64,000 bases of DNA from Fasciolopsis buskii (taxonomy: Eukaryota; Platyhelminthes; Trematoda; Plagiorchiida; Fasciolidae), in assembly GCA_008360955.1 (NCBI GenBank), contig LUCM01000100.1, forward strand, positions 140,435-204,434. Direction: 5' to 3'. Of this stretch, positions 23,931 through 34,945 are shown piece after piece. Positions within the stretch are counted from its first letter, which is position 1, and each line of letters opens with the position of its first letter. The notes beneath the pieces were generated by a model that made no database searches, was not told where the DNA came from, and was given only the letters and a program-made list of their open reading frames with translations. Position numbers and translations under genes: made by a program.

Positions 23931-26341
23931 ACTAAATGCAATATACGGACTTAAGTTTAGCATACTCAATTCGATCAGTCGCAGTAACGAAAGGATACGG
24001 TTTACCACTAGGCACGGAATTGGCTCCAACCCAAAGACGAATGTAACGAGAAGACCACATCGGAAATGAAAGATATTCCAGATTTATTTACAGCTGATGC
24101 GTTTACATGTAAAACTAGGGATGTTCCGATTGGCAGATTACGTTTTGTCCAATCGCCTTCGATGAATGTTTGTATTTTACGACTGTTTATCACAGCCGTT
24201 CTCATTGGCTTCGTTTCTACACAAGCCAGCGTGAGGCTGTACCAGAGAGCACCAAGTGACTCGCACGTAAGCGCACCATACTTCTGCAGCGAGATTTCTA
24301 AGTTCTACTGCAGTCGCCTTCTGGATTGAAGTAAGTACATTTCTTCCTCAAAGAGCTAATGACGAGATGCACAAAAGGCCAGTAAGTTATTTGATTGGAT
24401 CCAACATTTCGCACGTGGGATAGGCATTATATTAAATCGTAATTTCTAGACCAGAGATGTCGACATGAGGCCAGTGACGATAGCCAGAGGTTAATGAACG
24501 ATGAAAAAGCCCGTAACATCACTAATACTGCTACTTGTTGGAAGAGATCTGTCAAATAATTACGGATAACACTGCAATTGATAATAGCACTAATAATCAT
24601 ATTAATAATAAACGACTGATTCGTCTAGTCTACCCGATTTTTAGCTTACATCTTAGGTTTTGTGCAAATTTTGGTTGGTCCATTGCACCCAAACTGTTTT
24701 GACGAAGGGGGAAATGGATCTAAATTGTATGACCCACCATGCCAGCTACAGACATCTCACTAGTGTGTATGTGCACACGTTACGATGCGCAATTGGGCCC
24801 GCTTGTGTAGCTAGTCGACGATTTCACTCGTCCAGAACCTGAGCAACCTGACTTGACTAGATCGACGGCCGACTGACAAAAGGAGTTGGCCTGCTCTTCG
24901 GCGAAAACATGACAACCGTTGGTGTTACTGATTTCTCATTCCCGATAGTCTGTTTACAACGCGGAATGTGCGCATCTTATTGTTCGAGGTGTGACATCAC
25001 AAATGCGTTGGGATTACATACATATTGCTCGTCTGAACGGCTTTGCTCCCTGTAATTATTGACTAATTAGTTTACGTTACCAACTGTCCTAGGGAGCCAG
25101 TGCAATTTTGAATTCTGTTTACCAAGCCTGAATTAACCACTTCCCGTTCACAGTTTTGGGAAGGGCTGACTTTTTCTGGCCCAGAGACAGCCGTTAGTAA
25201 AAGCAATCATAACAATGGATTATCTCTTACTACAGGCTGGTGTTCTTCGCCTGCCCACTCCACCAACCTCAGACAGGCACGCAAACGGGCAGAGAGACAG
25301 ACAGGCAGACAGAAATGTGCTGGCTGGTTCACTCAGTGTTTGTAGATTTTCACTTGCACACACCCTACTCAGACGGGTGCTGTAGAATCGAGCTTATTTA
25401 ATGTGTGCTGCACCGACAAACGTTTTGGGACGGCTGTCAAACACGCCTACTGTGTCGTTTAATGCCGGCATGAATATTCCCAGTGGCTTATTGTAGCTGT
25501 AAATTGGCATGACGAAAGTTTCAACGAAATAGGTTGAACATATGTTCTCCAGTAAATTATTCACTATTTTTTGCCGGATGCCGTGAAGTGGATGTGCATT
25601 CTGATCAGTCCCGTTTTGGGCTGCACAGTACACACGTGGCAGGAAATGCGATAAAAAGTAAATGCATAATTTATCACCTACAATCCAAAACCATTTTTGT
25701 TAGTTTCCTGGCTGCACTTTGTTCCCGGCATGATAAAACCAAGAAGAGAAGTAAGAATTCAGTATGCAAGCAGTCATGCCACTGAGGGCTGTTCCCGACA
25801 GAGAAGAAGAGAAGGATGTTTCCGGAACTACGTAGACGGACTGTATTCGCCCTGTCCTGACTGCAATTTGCCAAAATATCGAACTGAAACTTGGGCTAAC
25901 ATGGTGCTTTTAGTTATTTAGTGTGGCTTTAGACTCGTCTGTGAACAGTCAAATTTGTAAATTCCTAATATTGGAGCTGGTTTATACTAGGCCGTGATCT
26001 CCATGCTCCTGCTGGGGGTTCAGTTGCACTAATCGGTGTCATTCGACAATTCGAGATCTCTTTTTTTATCTATATAATACAGTATTCACATCTTTTTTTA
26101 CTCTTTGCCTGCTGTTCTCTCCTTCATTTCGTTCTTGACTGGATGGTCAAAACCGGAGCACACTGTTGTGAAACAAATCGGACTATGTGCGTGTGCGACC
26201 GTTTATTTAACACATCAAACTGTTAGATAGCCCACATCCTTGAAAGAGGAAATAGGCCAGCTTCTATAAACAAACAAGTGAAATAAGACCAAAGTGCAAT
26301 AGTTTGCTGAAAATTCAAGTCTGACAAGAAAGGCTCATTCG
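23931..26341. other. Non-coding stretch with one diverged repeat
   Basis: Contains a diverged interspersed repeat at 24111-24310 (listed separately). The 5' LTR of the Gypsy relic might lie in the first few hundred bases on the minus strand, but no TG...CA boundary was convincing. A short impure ACAG/GCAG-rich run lies near 25,285-25,315. Nothing else is recognised. Confidence 0.5.
24111..24310 (+). repeat. Diverged interspersed repeat (relative of 54420-54600)
   Basis: The + strand here and the - strand of 54420-54600 share blocks in the same order: TTCCGATTGG, GTCCA(A/G)TCGCC, CAATGAAT-like, CATTGG, GCTGTACCAGA and GTAAGC(G/T)CACCA. I estimate roughly two thirds identity by eye. It has no coding signature; the family is unknown. 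Confidence 0.5.
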
Positions 26342-26523
26342 TGACCGGCAGTGGTCAAGCTGATAAGCTCGCAGCGTGTGAACGAGACAGTCGCGGGTTC
26401 GATTCCTTCTATCCCCAATCTATTTCATCAGCTGGTGTCTCTGCTTACCACAGTTTCTTTCTTGTAAAAATGATGAGCATTCTAGTTCGATTAATAAAGG
26501 AAGTAAAAAGAATGATTAAAAAA
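26342..26523 (+). mobile_element. tRNA-derived SINE, older subfamily
   Basis: The tRNA-like head has A box TGGTCAAGCTG (26352-26362) and B box GGTTCGATTCC (26396-26406) at tRNA-like spacing, followed by an unrelated-looking middle and a TTAATAAAGGAAGTAAAAAG tail ending in an A-rich run. The head and tail match the 29.3 and 42.2 kb copies, while the middle lacks the GGTCAACTTCC block, so it is either diverged or a variant. RNA polymerase III would transcribe an active copy from these internal boxes. Confidence 0.75.
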
Positions 26524-28405
26524 CATTGGACCAAGCGTAAGGTCGATTAGCTGGTCATCTAGACGTTAATACGTGGATGATATTCAGCACTGGTCGGTAA
26601 TTTCTATGTCAAATAAAAAAAATCAGCAAATGGTTCCAGGAATTTTTCACTTATGATATCAGTTAACGGTAGTAGGAAGAAATAAATCGAACTGAGTCGA
26701 TGACATCTGACAGATGGTACTAACCAAACAGCAGTGTAGTTCACATCACCCAGTGGAAATAATGGGCCGCCTTTTCCATCTCTTGCCGCACACAGGGAGT
26801 TGGTCGAGGCTGAGCGTCAACACTTCATTCGCCGAAATGATTTGCGCTGAAATTGGGATTTTAACTCACAGGCACTCTTTGGCTTATTTTACTGGGACTA
26901 AAATAACACGTGCATCCGGATGTATAAATTTTCTTACAGTGAACCTAAGGCTTGACAGTTTAAATAAGGATGGATTGGAAATGAAGATCCTTTGTGTTCC
27001 CTAGGGGTAAACAGAGAGAGAGGTCAGTTAGTTTAATGCCAAGAAACGCAAACCTCATGTGTTTTTGTGCCCAAGATCCCGAATGTGTATCTTGACAGGC
27101 ATGACATGACTGAACGATAGCAGCTTTATCTGTCTCACAACAGAGTACTTCGAAAAGCTGAACCAGGTCAGCTCGGTGATGTGATGCCCTTGGTCAGAGA
27201 AACCAGAGATTTCACGTTGTAGTCACGACTTTTTATGTCATCCGATTTCAGGAGCCGTTTGCGTATGAGCTCCGATAGTGAGAGGCTTGTAGTCACTACG
27301 ATTTTCCGTAGTGGGTTCCTAGCCTGAAAGGCTAGGCTAGGATCGTAGAAAGCCACTGAGACCTGAACAACTGTTCTAAGGTGCCGTCATTTCGGGTTAA
27401 GGGAACCTAGTGTTTGTGTGTGATTGCGACAACTTTCGATAACCTGCACACAGTTGCACGGTTTGGTGACTAATTCAACATCTGCTGGATCAGACCCTGT
27501 AGCTCTCCCCTTTCAATCTGGAGAGGGAATAATTGATTAGTTTTCCCAAAGTAACGTTTTTTGGATACCTTGGTGTCAGTTTGTGCTTGTCTGAAGTCCT
27601 TTAGTTTGCTCATATGTTGGGCATATTTTTCCATTCTTGATACATGGATTAATATAACCGATTTCCCCAACGAAAAGACTGTCACTGAAAGCACTTATTC
27701 TGAAGCTATCTTCTGCCTACCGATCATAAAATTGTAAGCACAATTAACAGAAAGCGAGGCCATTCCGATGAAATCCGAGAAACCAAACTACGCTATTCGA
27801 ATTTCTAGATAAAATACTGAAACTAATGTATAAGAACCGAGGATATTTTGAACTGTACCGAAAAAACAATGGGCCACTTGATGTGTTAGTTGCAGTTTCG
27901 AAGTATGAAATTCAGTATGGCCGGGAATGTTTCTAACGGTCTGACGCTTCGGTTCCCTTGGTTAACCTTTCTCAAGGCAGGTTTGCGATCGATCTAGCGA
28001 ATCAATCATGACTACTCGATTTCAGTTATTCTCAGTTAAAACTGCTCATGTGATCGACGTGGCAGGATGCTTTGACATCAGCCCACCGAATCTTATTTTG
28101 CTGCGTATCAGTGACCCAGATTTCGAAGAGAGAAAATCTGCTTTAGTTGTCGTTTCATGTTCTATCGTGCTGGAACATATGGGAATCACGTGATTGTCGG
28201 CGTAGTTAGACCGAATCCATCTTGGCGTATGCTTGTCTCGGTGACTCACCAAATAAGATGCATCTTCGGTGCTCGGGAGCTCTTTTCACTCAGTCATCTA
28301 ACCCGAAAGATAAGGTGAGATTTTAAGCTTCTGTGAGTCAGTTCGACCCGGACAGGCTAGTTTGATATCCTCACAAACACCGTGCCCATCCCCGAGAGTG
28401 AATCC
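26524..28405. other. Non-coding stretch
   Basis: Only the hammerhead-like motif at 27945-27981 stands out. No gene, retroelement frame or tRNA was recognised. Confidence 0.5.
27945..27981 (-). ncRNA. Second hammerhead-like motif (degenerate)
   Basis: The minus strand reads TGCCTTGAGAAAG, then GGTT...GAACC (short stem), then GAAGCG. The 13-nt leading word is identical to the motif at 18222, and the stem-then-GAA layout is the same although the stem sequence differs. Covarying stems with conserved flanks suggest RNA structure. The flanks are otherwise unrelated, so this is a second insertion of some family. The core departs from CTGANGA...GAAA, so cleavage activity is unlikely here. Confidence 0.3.
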
Positions 28406-28418
28406 GTGCATGCATGAG

Positions 28419-28469
<51 letters not shown>

Positions 28470-28470
28470 A
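28406..28470 (+). repeat. (TGCG)n microsatellite
   Basis: About thirteen uninterrupted TGCG units in 28419-28469, flanked by TGCA variants. Likely a polymorphic simple repeat able to form Z-DNA. Confidence 0.95.
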
Positions 28471-29316
28471 TGGGTGCGCTCTAGTATGCACCGGTATGCC
28501 CTGCCGCCTACAGACTTGATTTTATGCCCGATGAGGCATTAGCCCTTTTGAGAAATGCGCAAATCTGATCAACCACATAACGACCAAAGCCGAAAAATGA
28601 GGCACGGAACTTTTAATGGGGATAGACAACAGAACAAGACAATTTATCCATGAGTTGGTGTCATAGTGGGTGCGTATGCAATGGATAAGCGAGATTGGCG
28701 TAGGCAGCACCAAGACTTGCCGGGATGAGGTGTTGAATCCTACCTCCACTGCAAACACATCCGCGCGATGGCCACGGGCATCATAGTGAAAAGAAACGTG
28801 AATACCGATGCACTGTGAAAAAGCCAACGGTACCTCAAGAACAGTATGACTGAGATTTTCCAATCAACTGGTGTTCCCACAGACGACGACAACGGCAGAC
28901 CCCACTTTCCTTGGTCTGTGGCCCATCAGTCGGGCGACGAAAGTTACCGGCATCTCATCCCAACTTATTGTTACGACAATTTTTCCACCTCTTCAGGGAT
29001 GGCAGGTTTTCCATCGTCAATTTTGCCTTGCAAACAGCCCTGCATATTTTCAACTGGGCTCAAACACAGGAACCCGACCGGCCATGGGCACAATCTTATC
29101 CTTCTAGCCGACCTGTTATCTAAAACAGTATTCCTTCGCAGGGGAAGTAGAATGCTGTTTTTCCGTACGAATAGTTAGAAGGCATTTTCTTAGTGATCTT
29201 AAACATCCCTTCCTGTCAGTTGCGTGAGTCAAAGTTACAAGATGAGCGCCATAATCGATGCTTTGCACCTATACAACCCGGTGACCTTATGGGAACCGAC
29301 AATGCGTAAAACAGTT
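28471..29316. other. Non-coding stretch upstream of a SINE
   Basis: The segment 29040-29110 (TTTTCAACTGGGCTCAAAC...) loosely resembles the minus strand of 54310-54390, which also sits directly before a SINE. No protein family is recognised in the overlapping frames at 28846-29178. Confidence 0.4.
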
Positions 29317-29495
29317 GGACCGGCGGTGGCCAAACGGACAAGGTCGTGGCGCTTGGTCGTCAAAATCACGGGTTCTTATCCTCCCACCGGCGGTCAACTT
29401 TCCCACTTGGCAGCCGTGTGCTGGCCGCGGCCCCCTTCCTGAAAATTGATGTACATTGTTGTTTCATTATTAAAAGAAGTAAAAGATTAGAAAAA
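29317..29495 (+). mobile_element. tRNA-derived SINE, good copy
   Basis: The head begins GACCGGCGGTGGCC. The A box TGGCCAAACGG (29327-29337) matches the Pol III consensus; the B box GGGTTCTTATCC (about 29,370-29,381) has one clear departure. The body has GGTCAACTTTCCCAC, GCTGGCCGCGGCCCCCTTCC and a GATGTACATTGTTGTTTC tail ending in AAAAGAAGTAAAAG. The head resembles a tRNA, with CGGCGG pairing to CCGCCG across it. Such elements rely on a partner LINE for movement. Confidence 0.85.
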
Positions 29496-30229
29496 GCAGG
29501 GTTGTCTGATGAAATGCAGACTGAAAATTCGAATTCTTATTTCAGATGTCGTGGTGAGGCTTGAGGAAGGTGAATGCAAAAATATCAATGAAAAATAACT
29601 ATTTAGTGCTAAAGTTGTGTTTATATAAGGACTTTTTAATTGACATTTGGTGTGTTATGACAGGCTGAATCATTCTGAAATGAGGCTGAGGAACTCGGTG
29701 AAATCATATCACGAGACGGGTCAAAACTGCGTAAGGATGTATGTAACAAGCGATACCTGAATCAAGAACTTTGATAGGGTAATTTCTTGGTGTTAGATCT
29801 AACCTGGCAGAAGTTATGTTGAAAAGAAATAATGAACTGCTGGATAAGAATTCTAATGAAATTACCGATAAATTCATAAGTTTAATTTCCCCGGTTATCG
29901 GATGGGTTTATTCACATGTTCGGGATCAAACGTAGAACAACCATCACGGGAATGGTACTCTGTCAACAGCGACTTGCTGTGGAATTTAGAGAAATTTGTG
30001 CCAAAAAGATATACCAAAGTTCCAAAAAGAGTCGTTTTCTGCATTCGCTATTAAGTTCCTCCGTCTGGATAGAAATCCTGCACGCACGAAACTTATGACA
30101 TGAGTAGGTAGAATATCCTTCCGGTCCTACTAATGGTATATAAGTAGAAACAACTACTCTGATCGATTTTCCCCATTAGGTTGTCATAAAGATGGCGAAT
30201 TCAATCAGAAATTGAAGAACAAATCAACT
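29496..30229. other. Non-coding stretch
   Basis: Nothing recognised between the SINE and composite element C. Confidence 0.5.
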
Positions 30230-30684
30230 CCATGGTTTCTTTATGGTGAGTTGAGCAATGATATCACATGGTGAATTATTTCATGAAAACATTCAATCTC
30301 CTACTACTAAAATGTACCAAGTAATCAAGTTCTGTAGGTCATATCCAAAGCCTTCGTCGTACTTAGGCTACCTGCAAAAAAGTCATCTATCAGTAGGGGT
30401 GGATCGCTGTGTGCTAGCGGACAGTAAGCGTGCAAATCAGTCACGGATAAGTGCAACATCGTCATGTGGTGAAGTTGAACAAACCGTTCAGAGCCTGTCC
30501 GGTAGCGTAATAGCTAAGACGTTCGACTCAAATTCGTTCGTTCCGGGTTCGCGTCCCAGTTCGGACGCAGTGGATATGCACTGTTGATGTTTCCTACCAA
30601 GGATGAAACAGTTGTACAGTGCTTCCATGGTTCCTTAATGGCGAGTTGAGCAATGATATCACATGGTGAAGTATTTCATGAAAT
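30230..30684 (+). mobile_element. Composite element C: tRNA-like core, rearranged left end
   Basis: The right part matches element B (60589-61033): a middle with CCTTCGTCGTACTTAGGCT (about 30,350), a GTGCAACATCGTCATGTGGTGAA block, a tRNA-like core with GTTCGACTC and GGGTTCGCGTCCCAG (about 30,495-30,565), then the right arm ending ATCACATGGTGAAGTATTTCATG. The left end (30230-30290) carries the same arm in the same direction instead of inverted. C is therefore either two partial copies joined, or a copy whose left arm was replaced. No coding sequence belongs to it. Confidence 0.6.
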
Positions 30685-31204
30685 CAATTCAAGCCAAGTC
30701 AAGTCAGGTGACCCATTTGTGTATCAAGTTGGGAGCGGATTTTTAGCTCAAAGAACATGGAACCTGTAATAGATACCTGAGACAAGCCAGCGAGTATGCC
30801 AATATTCGATGGGATAAAATTAGGGGAAAAACAAAAGAGACAAAGAACGTATGAATATCAGCCTAGGGGAATCAGTTCGAAAATTGCTCATTATCGGTTA
30901 GCAGCCGTCGTACAAACGATCAAGATAGGGAACAAGAATGTTCGTACGCATGGAGGTACGAAAAGATAGGCGCCAGATTTGGAACGACGTGAAGAATGAC
31001 AAAGTGCATTCGATAAAGCTGTGTGAAAACAATGGTTGTTGTTGTTGGACAGCAAAGTGCTCCAAGATATATTGCAAACATAAAACATGTATTTTAACAA
31101 TGAAGTCTGTAATAAAAATCAAGGCCTAAGAATGCGCAAATTGACAGATGGGAGAACAAGTTTCGGACACACTCTAAGCCTTCTGACCTTGGAGGAAAAA
31201 AAGA
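30685..31204. other. Non-coding stretch between composite elements
   Basis: No gene recognised. The short overlapping frames on both strands show no family. Confidence 0.5.
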
Positions 31205-31869
31205 TGAATCTCCAAATGATTCGCTATCCAACGTCACCATCGAAATCGCCATTGAAAATCATGGAAGTACAGTACACCTCTTTCAGCCTTGTTACGAATC
31301 ATTTGGAAATTCACACCGTATCTCCTGTTACTGCTAACTACCAAATAGCAGAGTCCTATACGGCTCTGCAATAATGTCTTCGTTCCTTGCAGGAAAATCA
31401 GCCCTCATCTGAGAGTCGTTCTTCTAGGGGCCTTTAAAGGTCTGTGGCCTGCAAAATCCAATGACACTGATGGACGCTATATAATGTAGTGTTGATATTC
31501 TCTTAGCCATTGAGAATCATCCTGGTTAGAGTAGTGACTAAGGCGTTCGACTCACAATCGCTCGTTCCGCGTTTGCATTCCAATTCGGGAGCGATGGATA
31601 TGCACTGCTGATGATTCGTAACACGGACGAAATGAGTGTATAGTAGTTCTACTTCTATGATTTTAAATGGCAAATCGGATGTTAGTAGTGCATGACGAAT
31701 CATTTAGAAAGACACGGTTTTCTTCGTGATTCATTTTCTATTATTCATTTTTAAATTCCCCTTGTAGCGAATGTCTGATAGGAGCCAGTCTGTTGTCCTT
31801 TGATTGGTCGTCAATTGCCCAGTCGCGTCATCCTTACCGTGTGCCCATTTCCACATTTTGAATCGCGCG
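31205..31869 (-). mobile_element. Composite element A', inverted near-identical copy
   Basis: This is the reverse complement of 4395-5037. Most of the 640 bp appears identical, including a 66-codon frame repeated without change. It has 22 extra bases in the arm corresponding to 4970-5030, plus a few substitutions clustered there. Here both arms are complete: CCAAATGATTCGCTATCC at one end and ATGACGAATCATTTAG at the other. The near-identity over the middle suggests recent copying; the differences limited to one arm suggest arm replacement or gene conversion. Confidence 0.7.
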
Positions 31870-31911
31870 GGAAATCATGTCTGGGAATAGTAACAATGCG
31901 TTCGGAAGACG

Positions 31912-31913
<2 letters not shown>

Positions 31914-31942
<29 letters not shown>
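31914..31942. repeat. (AT)n microsatellite
   Basis: About 14 uninterrupted TA units, lying between the end of element A' and a SINE. Confidence 0.95.
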
Positions 31943-31945
<3 letters not shown>

Positions 31946-31997
31946 GTTCACAAAAAATTTCCCTAACACGTTAGGATCATTTACCATCGCCGAATGT

Positions 31998-32160
31998 TGG
32001 ACGGCGATGGCCAAGCGGAAAGGTTCGTTGCGTTCAGACGTGAAGTTCCTGGGATCGATTCCTGCTACAGTCGGCCAACTTCCCCACTTGGCCGCCCCCT
32101 GCTGGCCGCGGCCCATTTCATGGAAAATGATGTACATTGTTAATTCATTAATATAGGAAG
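31998..32160 (+). mobile_element. tRNA-derived SINE with matching A and B boxes
   Basis: A box TGGCCAAGCGG (32008-32018) fits TRGYNNARNNG exactly and B box GGATCGATTCC (32052-32062) fits GWTCRANNC. The body shows GGCCAACTTCCCCACTTGG, GCTGGCCGCGGCCC and the tail GATGTACATTGTTAATTC with a terminal AGGAAG. This is one of the copies most likely to retain an internal Pol III promoter. Confidence 0.85.
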
Positions 32161-32829
32161 TGGCCGTCGTTTCGATTAGTTGGCAGTGCGTGAAGGCGAC
32201 AACAAATGTGTGTCGGACATGTCACATGACTTGCATGTAGACACTTCATAATGTCTCAGACTGCTGAAGTTCTTGCGTAAACAAACAAAACCAGTCACAA
32301 AACCGGTCGGGAATATAGATCGGGGTAACTACAAACTTAAGCAATAAACCTTGGGATGTATAAATATAGTACATTGATCACACATTCCAATGGGAGCTGA
32401 TTTATAACAAGACGGATATGAAGACACTTCATAAGAGCTAGGCTGACAACAGCAACGTCAATCGTAGGAATGTGCACAAGACTGAAGAAAGCCAGGAATG
32501 ATAAGAAATAAGTGTCTCGTTTCCCGAAGTCCCCAGCCATGATGCACTAACAATGCTCAGTGTAAGCAATCACATGATCGGAGAGCTCGTCAATAAATTA
32601 TTTAATATCTTATAACGGTAACGTCGCAAATAAAACATGAAATGCACTGAGCTACCGTTGTTCTGGCACTGATAGAGGTGCAGTTAATTTTTAAACGGTT
32701 AGAATGGGATATAAGACGGAAGACTGAAGCCACTCTGATTTATTTTCCCTGAAACCGAGTGCTCCAGCCTCAAGTAGCGATCATTGTCTGCTTCTGTTGA
32801 GGACCAAAATATATTCTAGGTTAGCCTTC
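32161..32829. other. Non-coding stretch before the CR1-like relic
   Basis: No endonuclease domain of the downstream LINE was found here, consistent with 5' truncation on insertion. Confidence 0.5.
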
Positions 32830-34945
32830 CATTCCTTTAGGCCTCCGTAACATTTCACGCAACAGCATTATTCCACTTCAGAAATCCCTTTCACTTGCAT
32901 CTGCCTGCTTCTCTTTTGAACCCCTGTTCAATGACAATGTCAAACTTTCCACAGAGACGACCAACGCAATCTTTGATATTTTCTGCTCCTCAGAAACACT
33001 ATTCGTCTTAAATGGTCATATCTCCACCCAGAAACTGAAATCTCTAAGAAGACGCAAGGAGCACTTCGACAGATCCTGTAATAACTCAAGCGTGTGATAT
33101 ATTTCCGGTCTAATAAAAGCGGAAATTCAACGCATCGACATGACATTCGTCAGCCAACTCTTGAATGGTAACAACAACCGATTCCTATGGCAAGGCATTC
33201 GACTGTTGCGTGAGAAGAAAAATAAACATGCGAAATTTTCTGCTGATGTGGACAGCATCAAGTGTGCGTTCATCCATCCTTCCACTTGTAACCCAGTCAT
33301 ATTTGGACAAGGTGATGATATGATAGTTGCAAGTTTTTCTAGGGAAGTGGCGCTCGACCTTCTGCGCACCACTAAATTTGCCACAGGGGTTGATCCTGGC
33401 AGTCTGTCCTCAGCTATTTTAAGGCATGGTACTGTGGCTCTGAGTGATGCATTTACTCCTCTAATTAACTCATCATTAGGCTCGTCTTCTATACCTGACT
33501 GCTGGAGACCCGTCACTATTGTTCCCATCGCAAAATCTATCAGTTCTACTGCTTTGGCAAAACGTTTTCGCCCAGTCGCTTTAACATCTGGTCTTAAACT
33601 GACGGAGCGTGCTATACTTAAGCGCCTGCGTTCTTCTATGTATCCTCCTGACGACCCATTTCAGTTTGTTTATAAATCTAACAGGTCCACTTTGGACGCG
33701 CCGCCTCCCTCATTCATCATATTTGTACGTTCTTAAACGCATCAATGAAATCCGCCCGTTGCGCCTTTCTAGACTATTCTTCGGCATTTGATTCTGTCCC
33801 GCGGTCTCTTCTACTTCACAGACTGCAAACATTTGGTTGTCCCAGGCCTTCATTAGCACGGTTGTCTGATTACTTTACAAATCGAACCCCGTGCACACAA
33901 ATGGATGGTAAAACTTCAAAACCGTCGGTTGACAACTCAGGCATCAGCAACTTATCAACTAGCTCACCCTGTCATCTGTTTAAGTATGCTGATGTTGTTC
34001 TCTCCTAAGCCGTTTCGAACAACGATGATTTTCAAATTTTTTTCAACAACCTATCTTTTGTTTACGATTTCTCTGCACGAGCTGGCTTAAATCTCAACAC
34101 ATCTAAATGTTTCGACTGTCTGTTCTCTTTCTCTCTCTCTCTCTCGGTTGGCCTACCCATCCGAAACGTCTTCCATCAACTCAGAAACACTTACCAGGGT
34201 TGATTCTGTGAAATATCTAGGAGTTACTATTGATAGAAATCTGAAGTGGACTTCTCACATTTCTACCTGTGTAAAAACTCCGATGGTTGTCATTTCAAAT
34301 CAGAAAGCTTCGACACTACAAAGTGAAACAAAGCACCATCTCTCGATTTGTATACCAATGTTTTTCCAATCCCTTTTTACTGTTCTCCAGTTATATATCC
34401 AGGTTTATTTAGAAAAGACTTCAAAATTCTTCGGTGGGTGCTATCAATTATTAGCCGTGTGTCTTGCATACAACTAACTAAATTGTCCCTTAACACTTAA
34501 CGGCATGTGAGAAATTTGCTAACACAATTCTTTCTGATCCCACGTATCCTCTGCACAACGATATTTCAAAGTGCCGCTCTCATATTTCCATAGGATCTGC
34601 TTTTCCTTTCATACCCTCCAGAATCAATAACTATAGGAGCTCTACTGTTTCATATTTAGGACGAATTTTGGCAAACCGTGACCGGGTTTCAGCCGAATTA
34701 CTGAACAACCTATCATAATGTGCTATGATTATTCGTCGATGGGTTTTCATATTTTTGCTAGGTGACGAGTGTATTTTTTTTCTTTCCTATTTTATCTTTA
34801 CCCTCATATTTTTTGACTGAAATACGACATTATTTATTGTACGCAAAAGTCTATACTTGTTGTGGTTTAGAGGCAGTTCCAGTATTTTTAACACTGTTGA
34901 CCTTTCAATTAACGTTTATTTCTGGTACTGTTCTGCTGTTCTGAA
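32830..34945 (+). pseudogene. CR1-like LINE, 5'-truncated reverse transcriptase relic
   Basis: From about 32,840 the reading frame gives an inter-domain linker with a LRRRKEHFDRS word, one stop, then FVSQLLNGNNNRFLWQGIRLL. The RT fingers and palm follow: IPDCWRPVTIVPIAKS, RPVALTS, DPFQFVYKSNRSTLDA (33,140-33,700), then after a frameshift CAFLDYSSAFDSVPRSLL (about 33,765). The catalytic box reads YADVVLS (33,985-34,005), one Asp codon short of YADDVVLS, and the PQG segment before it is deleted. The thumb reads DSVKYLGVTIDRNLKWTSHI (about 34,200). The tail has INNYRSSTVSYLGRILANRD and stops near 34,717; the remainder is probably 3' UTR. This wording is typical of the CR1 clade (such as schistosome SR1). 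The protein is dead several times over. Confidence 0.85.
34128..34146 (+). repeat. (TC)n run inside the CR1-like relic
   Basis: A CT-repeat of about nine units has expanded inside the reverse transcriptase frame, between the catalytic box and the thumb, where it breaks the reading frame. Confidence 0.85.
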
